A stretch of 64,000 nt of DNA from Symbiodinium natans (taxonomy: Eukaryota; Sar; Dinophyceae; Suessiales; Symbiodiniaceae): NCBI GenBank assembly GCA_905221605.1, contig CAJNDS010001824.1, positions 605,048 to 669,047 on the forward strand, written 5' to 3'. Within the stretch, counting starts at the first letter, position 1; every line of letters begins with the position of its first letter. The notes under the pieces were generated by a model that saw only the letters and a list, made by a program, of their open reading frames with translations, made no database searches and was not told the origin of the DNA. Positions 34,951 through 43,046 of this stretch are shown piece after piece. A program made the translations under genes and the position numbers.

Positions 34951-35187
34951 TTAAGGAATTAGCATGCTTCGCTCCTTGGGTGTGGGGGCCTCTAGCCACC
35001 AATTCCCATCCCACCAAGGTTGACTGATTTCAGTGTTTCGGGAGGGGTTGTGGAGTAGGACAGGGTTGGTGTTGTCCTTGACACTGACGTTTTCTGCGTG
35101 AGCGAGGGTTTCTACAGGATCCCCCAGGGGCCCACCTGTGGCCCTTGAACACACTGCGGGGACGGGGAGGGGGGGACCCGGATTTAG

Positions 35188-35340
35188 CAAGTCGCTCTCC
35201 TTGAGGTCATCGAGTTCGAGGGTTACAAGCATTCTCGCCTTGGGCGGGTCGTGTCAATGCTGGTGCCGATGACCACCGCGCTCATCACCATCCTTTTTGT
35301 GCCTTGCTATGATGCGTTTTTGACAGCGTGGCATGTCTTC
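35188..35340 (+). CDS. P5 ATPase exon: N-terminal membrane segments
   Basis: After GGATTTAG it reads [20 protein letters not shown] followed by a hydrophobic stretch and [12 protein letters not shown]. This is the GY...-TM-...W pattern at the start of P5 ATPases. The 3' border is unclear. Confidence 0.65.
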
Positions 35341-38300
35341 AAGTGCGCTCATTGATGACTCCATCATGCCAGCGGTGACTCCATGCCAAATTTTGCAGGT
35401 CATCGTAGTGGCGGATTACTACTGGGGTGCCCTTGGTTCGAACCAGTGCCAATCTTGCTGCTGTTGCTTGTGTGCCTGCATAGCAACAACGACAGCCAGC
35501 TTCGTGAGCTTAGTGGAGCGCACATCGGTGCAAGAGCACGTGACACTGCGATGATTCTGCCATATTCTGCCATTTTCTGGCCTTCTGCTGCAATCGCTAA
35601 GATTGCGAATGGAGCTGGCCAGACCATCTGTGTTTCATCGGTGGCCGTGGCCGCACAGTGATCGGTTTGGAGATGCTTGGAGTGATCCGCATCGTCACAC
35701 CTTGGATACCATTGTGACTGAGGAAGGAGCATCACCAAAGTATTTTCCGGTTGCTAGTTGCTGGGTGGTGGTTCTACTAGCTGCTCGTCAGCTGAGGCAC
35801 ATTTCCGATCTTTGGGAGTTTTGACGCCAACTCCTATGTGTCATCTGGCAGCCCTTGAGCTGTTGGAGAGGATGTGGCTTGAGTGTGGAAGAGTAAGGTT
35901 CTTGATACTCTGGTGCCTGGGCGTTACCTGGTTCTTCTTCCTCATTGTCAACACGGGAGGGCAGATGGTCAAGCAGTTTGGCTTGAGAGCTCCCTTCCGC
36001 AAGGCAGGACAGAGTTGCTGCAACGCGTATAAACAGTATTTGAGAACCCCCGGCCTGGATGGTGGGAATTTTTATGGTTCTTCTGGTTAGGATATCAATG
36101 CCTCAAGAAATGTCTCCCGACTGGCCTGGAAGGCTGCTGTCATCTGCGTGTCTGTGCAGGAACGGCAGGCCTATCCCGTCCGGTTTCAAGCAGTGGGCCC
36201 GTGCATTAGCCGTGAAAGAGGATCACGTAAAAACGCAATTGGAACAGGCTTGGATGTCGTTGATCGGGGTAACCTTGCTGTTATTCTTCCTGCTGAAGAC
36301 TGATACAAGTACCGAGTTATGTTGAGAGCTCAAGAAGACATGTGCCGCGTCGGGCGCACATGGGATCAGGAGACCATTAGCAGTGGCTATTCGCGGACAC
36401 TGGCCCTTCGCAAGAAGGCAGGGACGTCTTAATCGTGTGCGTCGTAACTCTAAACCCGAAAACCTAAGCCTTAAACCGCAGTGTCAGCTGTACAGAGCAT
36501 TGGAGAGTGAAAGGCTCTGGGCTTGGTGGCGAAGGTCTTTCGTGGCAAGGCCGCTCCCATGATATTTGGCAGTTCTGCGTAGCATATGCACATAATGTGT
36601 ATGATATGCACACTGCATGGCAGGACCTGCCCGGCGGATTCTTGTCGCTGTCCGGCGCGTCCTCGCAGACCATCCCGCTGAAGTACGACCACACCAGCAA
36701 GCTCTGGTACGTGGAGCCTCTCGGCACATTGCTTTGCAGCACTTCACTCGCGTCTGGTTCTCTTTGATCAAGCATCACCCATTCTGAACCTGTGTCCTAC
36801 TGGCAGTAGTGTCGTCCATCAGGCGCTATGTTGGCTAACGCTTGTGTTGTTGTTTCCGTACTGACGAGCTTCTGTGACAAGGTTTCGCTGCCAAAGATAC
36901 GTGTACGCCGGTACCCGAGACATCCAAGACGTCTCAGGCATGTGTCACATTGTGTCACCAGCACGGACGCTCTCGCACACTCCTCATAACCTTCACGAAT
37001 TATGCTTCTTTCCAAAGATCGTGAAGTGAGTATGCTACGAACAACTTGCGCCATCTTGCGCATGCCGAAACTCAGGCTGGCGAATAAACTTTCGAATTGT
37101 GTGTCCTGTACCAAGGATTCTGACGGCGACGGCTTTGTGCAGCATGATCCCAGCACCAGCAGCTGGGCTGAAGGTCAATTCTGCTTGCCTCTTTTCGACG
37201 CCCTTGTTTGATCAAGGGAAGGGAACGTAAAGCGCCGCCCTAGTACATCGTGAGGTCTGCGGAAAGGTCATGCGGCCTTCGACACACTGCTAGCAGAAGG
37301 TGGCCTGAGGCAGGAGTTGAGGGATTTCGATCATGTCGTGCATGGGTCCACCAGCGACACCAGACCGTTCCGCATCAGGACGAAGAGCCCCTCGCCCCAA
37401 GGCTTCAAGTCCGTGGATGAGATGTACAGGAGGGGGCTGCGGAAGAGATCTTGGAGTCGGGTCTCTTCGGGTAGAAGGGGGGGCATCAGGGAAACCCTGG
37501 TGTAGACCCTACGCTTCTCCACCCTTCGCTGCCTTCGCTGGTGCAGGAGCGCCGGGCCGAACCAGATTCCCTTTGAAGTGGACTCTTGGTCACAGGCTCT
37601 CACTGAGGAGTTCAGCACGCTCTTCTTCTTGTACCAGTTTTCCATCTACGCCGTCTGCGCGCCCTGGCTGCGAGTGCGAGCTGTGGGACTCTTCCGACTT
37701 TGCCTCTGGTACTCAGATGGACTCAGGTGTGGTTCTCCTACTGGCACTACACAATCATTGCCATGACCATTGCTATCATCTCTGGTTTTTTCAACACCTC
37801 TGTGAGACTGGCAAGTCAGCAGTCCATCAAATCCATGATGGAGTCTTGGTTTTGGCATCAGTTAGATATGCTGTCTGCGCCCCAGAGCAAGATGCCTTTT
37901 GGGTTCACAACCCTCCACCCTGAGCCCATCCTAGCCCTGGTAAACCCCACGCCGAAAAAGCCCAGCCAAGGAGCAGCAGCTGACGGCCCACGTGCTTCGA
38001 GATGGCCAGGTCGTTGAGGTCTGGCTGTCGCCAAATGTAGGATGTGTAGGCCAGGGAAGGCTACGTTAAACTTAAGCCTTCTACTTTTGTAACCTTAAAC
38101 AGCAACAGCAACAACCGTCGAAAACCTGCCAAACCCTGAACCCCTTAGAGAGACCTCTGCAATCCCTAAACCCTGAAGCCCCGGCTGACCCCAAACCCTA
38201 AACCCTAAGCCCTAAACCCTGACATTTGCAGATTGACGCCAACGAGCTTGTGCCTGGTGACATCGTCAAGGTGCAGCCTGGTCCAGCGCCGCGCTGAGTT

Positions 38301-38731
38301 TTCGGCCCTGCGCGCGATGGGGGCCCGTCAGCTCTGTCCTGGTTGCCTTGATGGGTTTAGGCCGGTTCAGGGTTTGGGGTTTAAGGTTTAGGGTTTAGCT
38401 TTTAGCAGCGTATGCTCATAGTAGCCTCTCTTTGCTGTAGCCTTTCGCTGCTGCAGCAAAGCGTCTGGTGATTTGGATCAACGTGCTCATCAAGATAAGA
38501 TCTGGGGGCGCTCGCCCCCAAGCCAATTTCACTGTAGTTGCATAGATGCATGTATGTATGTACAATATACATATGTATATGTATGTGTATGTGTATGTGT
38601 ATATGTATATGTATATGTATATGTAATTATATGTATATGCATATGCATATGCATATGCATATGCATATGCATATGTATATGTATATGTTTTTGTATATGT
38701 ATATATATATACACGTATATATACATATACG

Positions 38732-38762
<31 letters not shown>

Positions 38763-41700
38763 ATACATATACATGATATATTAACAAATAGACATGAACA
38801 CATAATGTGTTATATCAATATCTTTGAAATCATGGGACACAATGGAAGATAAAGCACAGAAATGGTATGTCAGACTTAACGCCTAGGTCCCTTGCGACCT
38901 GCTCTTGCTCCGCGGGGCGGCGGTCTGCGACGAGTCGACACTGACGGGCGAGTCCATGCCTGTGCAGCGCTTGGCACCGGCTCCCCGGATCAGACTGAGA
39001 ATAAAAGAAATGAAGCTGATTAATCATAAGACCCTGTGGAAAAATCGCAAGGCTATTAACGTCTCAAGAATAGTATCGTAAGAGTAAGAATCGCATAATT
39101 ACACACTGATTTGATCTGCTTTGGGCTTAGGGAAGCAGTAGCGACATCTCGCCGGTCGTCCAACGGGAATATCGTCTACACCATGTCTGACCTGTCGTCC
39201 TATACAAAAATGACGAACATCTACAACTCGGTTGTAAACTTAGTTAACTCAGTCTCAAAGGAGATGTTGAACTGTTGAAAGGGCACGCCAGAGCCAACGC
39301 CTGACACGGCTCGAAAGCTGTGCATGCAATTGTTTCTGTTCTTCTGTATGCATGCACACGCATCTTCACCGAGTGTCGCAGCATTGTGTTTCTGGCAACA
39401 CCACATGGCAATGATTGACTTAGTCCTTACTGGTGTTCTCACCTGCCAGATTTGTCACATGCCCCTTCCTGTCACCACACTTTTGAAACGTAATATGCCC
39501 AGTACAACGCTTTGAGGCTATCTGCTCACAGTACTCTCGGTTGCCACGATCTCAACACTACATTAAACTTTATTGCTCTGGCTTCATTTTCGGTGACCGG
39601 GACCTCAGCGAGATGCTGGTTCCAGAACTAAAAGTCTTACGTGCATGTTACATTGCCTTCTCATAACAACTACAGGCCCTCTAAGCCATGGATCCTGGCG
39701 GGAGGATGGGGGGAAACAACTCATGCGCCTAATTTGCCGAGCACATGAAAGCAGCAGGTTGGCACGCTCTTCTGAGGATTGGTTTGTCAGGGCGAAGTGC
39801 TAGCTGCTGCATTTTCTCAGTTGTTCTGAGGTAGAGAAGTTGCCAGATGACCCGTCACTTGGCCGAAAAAGTAGACACACTCCAACCAAACCCAAAGTCG
39901 TGAACGGCTTCTGACAGGCGTGAAGGTGCAGGAAGGCCGGCTGGTGCGAGGCTGACAGGTCGGAGACGGAGGACCCCAAACCCCAAGCCTAAACCGCAAA
40001 CCTTGGGCCGCGAAACCCCTACCGAGCCTGGGGTTGAGGGTTTGTTGAAAGCCTCTGAAACCCAAAACCCTCAAACCCTCAAAACGTGCCTGCTCACCGG
40101 CCCAGGCCCGGGTTCCGCTTTGCCGCCAAGCACTCCTTGGTGGCCTTGGGCCCAGTTTTTCATTAAGGGGGCTGAAGGGGGGCTCAGAGCAACAATAGCA
40201 GGAGTGAGAGCAGCAGTAGGAGTAGTGGTGGCACGCAGTTTTCATAATACCAATATGAATACCATCAATGACAAGGACAATCGAGGTGTGAGAGTTTTTG
40301 GAGAAATGGTGAGGGGGTGGGCTCAACATTTCTATGATGCGTTCTTGCTCCCAAGCGGATCTTGGATACAGGTTGCGCAGAAATGTGAAGGTTTTTTTTT
40401 TGCCTGAGCAGCAGAAGGCCAAGAAAAGCCAAATCAGCGGCTCATGATCGAATCTACTAGCTGGTCGACTGGGGAGGCTGCGAAGTTGTGAAGACACTGC
40501 CAGTGCAAGAGCGTGCGCGCCCCGTGCACATCGTGACTGAGGCAGGCACGTCTGTGCTCCAGGTTGTCGACAACGAGACATGGGCTCTGGCAACCCATAC
40601 GGGCATTCACACTCAGACTCCTGGCAAAGCATGTCGCAGCTGCTGCAGTACACAGTTGTCAGTGGTATGAGTACGACTACGACGGAACCCGCGGTTTCAT
40701 TCGTCATACTGTCATACTTGTTCCGGCTTTTGTCAGCTCTGTTCCGAGGAAAGGGCAGCTGCTCCTGTTGATCTTGTACCCGCCAAAATTGGTGTTCAAG
40801 TACGATGAGCAGCTGAGCGTCGCTTGGCAAGCAGCCGAGCGATCTTGGAGGGCACGCAGGGCACTCAAGCAGGAGCTTGCGCGACCTGAGGTTGTCTTTT
40901 TCTTGCTCATCATCTACGCTTTTGCCCTTGTGGTCAAGCTGATGAGAGTCATGTACGTCCGCTACGCGGTGCAGCAGCTCCTCGGCGGACGCAAGAGCGT
41001 TCAGGGCGGACATGGCTAAGGACGGCAGGGTTCGATGCTGAGACTTGAGCACCGAACCCTCATACACTTGCCTGAATTGGGGTCCTGATTTTAAGAGTGC
41101 CGTACTATCTAGGGGGACCTTAAAAACATGGACCCGAACTTAGAGAGCTACTACCGCATCTCTACAAAGGAAGCTGCCCCTCACGGCCACCTGGGCCAGC
41201 GGGGTCTTCACCTGCTCCTGCGTACTACCTACGATGCTGCACATCGTGCTGTCCGTGGGCCAGGCAGAGTGGGGATTGTAGCGTTCCTCTTGCTTAGTAT
41301 TGCTAATGGCACCTTGATGCTAATAAATTCATCATAGTCGTAAGAGTTTGTAGAGGTCTCAATAAATGCTGTAGCAAAAATAGGAGTAGTATGAGTAGTA
41401 GGAATAGTAGGAATAGTAGGAATAGGAGGAATAGTAGAAATAGGAGGAGTAGTAGGAATAGTAGGAATAGTAGAAATGGTAGGAATAGTTGGAATTATAG
41501 TTCGAATAGGGTCAATGGGACTACTAGGACTAGGACTGATTGGACAAATAGGAATAAGAAGGAATAACAAGGGAAAATGAGGAAGAGCAAGGAATAGGAA
41601 TAATCGGAGTAATAGTAAGAATGGTCATAATGGTCACGAAGGTCAACAAAGGAGTAGAAATTGCAATCTTCGTGGTGGCGTGGTTTGCTCCAGCAAGAAG

Positions 41701-42476
41701 CATGTAAGCCCGAAGCATCCCTCAGCCCGGCAGGTGATTTCAGCAAAGCGGCTGAAGGAGCAGACGGCTCTGGAATTGGCAGCATGTAGCAAGCCCTTGG
41801 CTTCTCTTTCCCTGCTGTCCAAGCTACTGCATTGGGCTTTTTACCGTCCCTGGTCGGATGTGGGGTGCAGCCCCCCGGGTCCCACGCGCCAGCCACAGCA
41901 GACCCCTGAAACAACCATGAGTATGTGGGGCCCATAAATTTCGTTTGGCAGGAGAAGAGTTGCAGCATCTTCTGCGTGGTGCCCAAGCGGATCGCTTTGG
42001 CGGGGAAGGCCCTGTGCTAGCTGGAGTTTGTCATGTAAGGCTTCGTTTCTCCGCATAGGCATATGGGTGCGTCCCACAAACGGGTACAACATTGTACAAC
42101 CCCGAAATCCCCATGGTCGGATCCAGGACAGGGTTGCACGGTCTCCACGGTGCTCGACAAATTGACCCACTGCCTGTTTGGAGAAATGTTCGGAGTGCCA
42201 TTTTGCCAGAAGATTGGGCAGTGGAATTGCACACCGCCTTGTGCGAATTATGCCCTCCCTTCGGAAGAACCATGTAGGTCGTGCATCGTTTGTCAGTTCC
42301 AGAAGTGACGTACGGTTGGCACCTGTGTTTCATAACTTTCTGTCTGCATCATTTGTCAAAGGCGTTCGGCGTTCTTGAGAGACGAAACAAAGTTTCGACA
42401 GCGTGCACGCCGCTCCCCCGCCCGCAGGTTCGTGTCGCCTGCTTCGACAAGACGGGCACCTTGACGACCAGCGGTG
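35188..42476 (+). CDS. P5-type (P5B, ATP13A-like) transport ATPase, 5' half only
   Basis: P-type ATPase of the P5 group; P5B members export polyamines from endo-lysosomes. Exons give, in order: the first membrane hairpin (35188-35340), [10 protein letters not shown] (36669), [12 protein letters not shown] (37547), [12 protein letters not shown] (37727), the actuator domain with ELVPGDIV (38232) and [12 protein letters not shown]...TLTGES (38887), GTSVLQVV (about 40546), [15 protein letters not shown] (40749), [15 protein letters not shown] (40891), [13 protein letters not shown] (41200), [13 protein letters not shown] (41952) and [13 protein letters not shown] (42428). The order and P5B-like motifs are convincing. 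Oddities: the PPxLP signature of M4 reads SCVLP, and no exon for the nucleotide-binding, hinge or M5-M10 parts is visible before the retrotransposon or after it. The gene may be broken, or may continue beyond the gap. Confidence 0.85.
35852..36002 (+). CDS. Candidate P5 ATPase exon with a membrane segment
   Basis: After CTGGCAG one frame reads [20 protein letters not shown] and on through a membrane segment to a GC donor near 36002. Position between N-terminal exons favours the P5 gene, but the match to the family is weak. Confidence 0.4.
36669..36719 (+). CDS. P5 ATPase exon: cytosolic N-terminal strand
   Basis: After TCGCAG it reads [17 protein letters not shown], similar to the RYxWD..t..F strand before M1/M2 of P5 ATPases. 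The exon may begin about 50 bp further upstream. Confidence 0.5.
37266..37455 (+). CDS. Candidate P5 ATPase exon(s) before the GPN motif
   Basis: Reads [20 protein letters not shown] and later [15 protein letters not shown]. The second piece fits the GL...R...GPN lead-in of the family. Probably two exons; borders unresolved. Confidence 0.42.
37547..37842 (+). CDS. P5 ATPase exons 37547-37673 and 37727-37842: M1/M2 region
   Basis: The first (acceptor GTGCAG, donor GTGCGA) reads [20 protein letters not shown] and on to QFSIYAV. The second (acceptor CTCAG, donor GTCTTG) reads [20 protein letters not shown] and on to SQQSIKSM. These match the P5 segment GPNxI...FxxFSxxxW...YYxYA and the following membrane segment. 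Confidence 0.82.
37978..38283 (+). CDS. P5 ATPase exons 37978-38019 and 38232-38283: actuator domain
   Basis: They read [14 protein letters not shown] (donor GTCTGG) and [24 protein letters not shown] is the standard actuator-domain loop of P-type ATPases. CCCTAAA-type repeats fill the intron between them. Confidence 0.85.
38550..38770. repeat. Long TATG/ATGC/TA microsatellite in a P5 ATPase intron
   Basis: Successive runs of TATGTA, ATATGC (perfect, about eight units) and TA. ORFs of Ile/Tyr/His/Met repeats on both strands here are artefacts. Confidence 0.93.
38887..38991 (+). CDS. P5 ATPase exon: TGES actuator motif
   Basis: After CCTAG it reads [20 protein letters not shown] followed by GESMPVQ. 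TGES (38944-38955) is the loop that promotes dephosphorylation. Confidence 0.88.
40470..40620 (+). CDS. P5 ATPase exon region after TGES
   Basis: Reads [16 protein letters not shown] and then [20 protein letters not shown], matching the PVxKTxLP...LFxGTxVLQ...A...TG segment of the family. It may be one exon or two with the border near 40545. Confidence 0.65.
40749..40938 (+). CDS. P5 ATPase exons 40749-40821 and 40891-40938: M3 region
   Basis: They read [20 protein letters not shown] (GC donor after 40821) and [16 protein letters not shown]. The FKYDEQL...hydrophobic segment order is typical for P5 ATPases. Confidence 0.78.
41200..41269 (+). CDS. P5 ATPase exon: M4 with altered PPxLP motif
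   Basis: Reads [20 protein letters not shown] and on to QAE. The P5 M4 signature PPxLP is here SCVLP: the leading proline pair is absent while LP and the TM context are kept. Acceptor GGGCCAG. Confidence 0.7.
41378..41560. repeat. Imperfect GGAATAGTA/AGTAGG minisatellite
   Basis: Purine-rich 6-9 bp units repeated about 18 times. The Ile/Pro/Thr ORF on the minus strand is an artefact of it. Confidence 0.88.
41952..42008 (+). CDS. P5 ATPase exon preceding the phosphorylation site
   Basis: After TTTGGCAG it reads [19 protein letters not shown], followed by GCCCTG (GC donor). It matches the IFCxxPxRI..AG segment just before DKTGT in P5B ATPases. Confidence 0.85.
42428..42476 (+). CDS. P5 ATPase exon with the DKTGT phosphorylation motif
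   Basis: After CCCGCAG it reads [16 protein letters not shown]. The phosphorylated Asp is encoded at 42446-42448. It is the last recognisable exon; a CCCTAAA tract (42558-42597) and the retrotransposon follow. Confidence 0.92.
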
Positions 42477-42758
42477 GCACCCCCAGCAATCGGGGCGCGG
42501 ATGTTGCACAACTGAGTAGGCAACTTGACATTGTGATATTTCTTAGTTTGATGATCCTAAACCCTAACCCCTAAGCCCTAAACCCTAAACCCCCTTTGCA
42601 ACGAATATAAGCAGCCAGCTCACTTCATCAGAAGGTGCTGGTCTGCCCTGGGATCCTTCCGAGTTGAGGTTTGGAGTTCTTCGGAGTGCACTGCGTGGAG
42701 ACGGAGGGCAGCGGAGGCCCCGCCCGTCAGCTCAGTTGCTTCGGTTCTCAACCCTAAA

Positions 42759-42763
42759 CCCTA
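42759..42763. repeat. Target-site duplication, left (CCCTA)
   Basis: CCCTA lies directly before the TGCGGAG start of the 5' LTR and equals 53399-53403. The site lies inside a CCCTAAA-type tract, so chance agreement is easier than usual. Confidence 0.7.
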
Positions 42764-42984
42764 TGCGGAGCTGCAACTGGTATTGTAGAAAAGAGTTGGT
42801 GATGGGAGTTGAAGGGGTCAATGAACCCGGATATTTTTGGCTCAAGAAACGTGGGCAATGCGCCCTACGGAAAAGGTGTGTTTGGTTGTGCTTTGGGTTT
42901 TGTCTTCGGTTGTTCCAGGGGAATCAAGGGCTTCTGTTGGGGCTGACTGTTTTGTTCCCTGTCCTCCTTCGGTTGCCCCCCGTA
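42764..42984 (+). repeat. 5' LTR of the copia element
   Basis: Begins TGCGGAGCTGC and ends CCCCCCGTA; 221 bp, shared with 53171-53398. The first 137 bp differ at one base; the middle has an indel. It ends in TA rather than the usual CA. Confidence 0.9.
42826..42846 (+). promoter_or_regulatory. Spliced-leader-like motif in the 5' LTR
   Basis: TTTTGGCTCAAG at 42835-42846 equals the last 12 bases of the conserved 22-nt dinoflagellate spliced leader; the bases before it match only in part. The same motif is in the 3' LTR (53242-53253). It could be a relic of a trans-spliced transcript or a transcription/processing signal. Confidence 0.5.
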
Positions 42985-42997
42985 GGTTATGAGCCCA
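42985..42997 (+). other. Candidate primer-binding site
   Basis: GGTTATGAGCCC directly follows the LTR and resembles, with gaps, the initiator-tRNA-Met complement used by many copia elements (TGGTATCAGAGCC). The first T is missing, so support is weak. Confidence 0.3.
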
Positions 42998-43046
42998 AAT
43001 TAGGCTTCCTGCGGAATTGGTAAAGATTTTTCGTTTGTTTAACGCC

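Noticed and set aside
38473-38852. Ile/Tyr/His/Met repeat ORFs over the TATG microsatellite (also at 63157-63536)
   Set aside because: Products of microsatellite translation in all frames.
39817-41067. 416-residue minus-strand ORF
   Set aside because: It lies antisense to recognisable P5 ATPase exons (40470-40938), and its protein looks like low-complexity read-through.
42826-42846. A spliced-leader RNA gene
   Set aside because: Only the last 12 bases match, in LTR context, without a following donor site or small-RNA structure.
43017-43046. Gag start at 43017
   Set aside because: That codon is TTG; the first ATG in frame is at 43047 in a good GCCATGG context.
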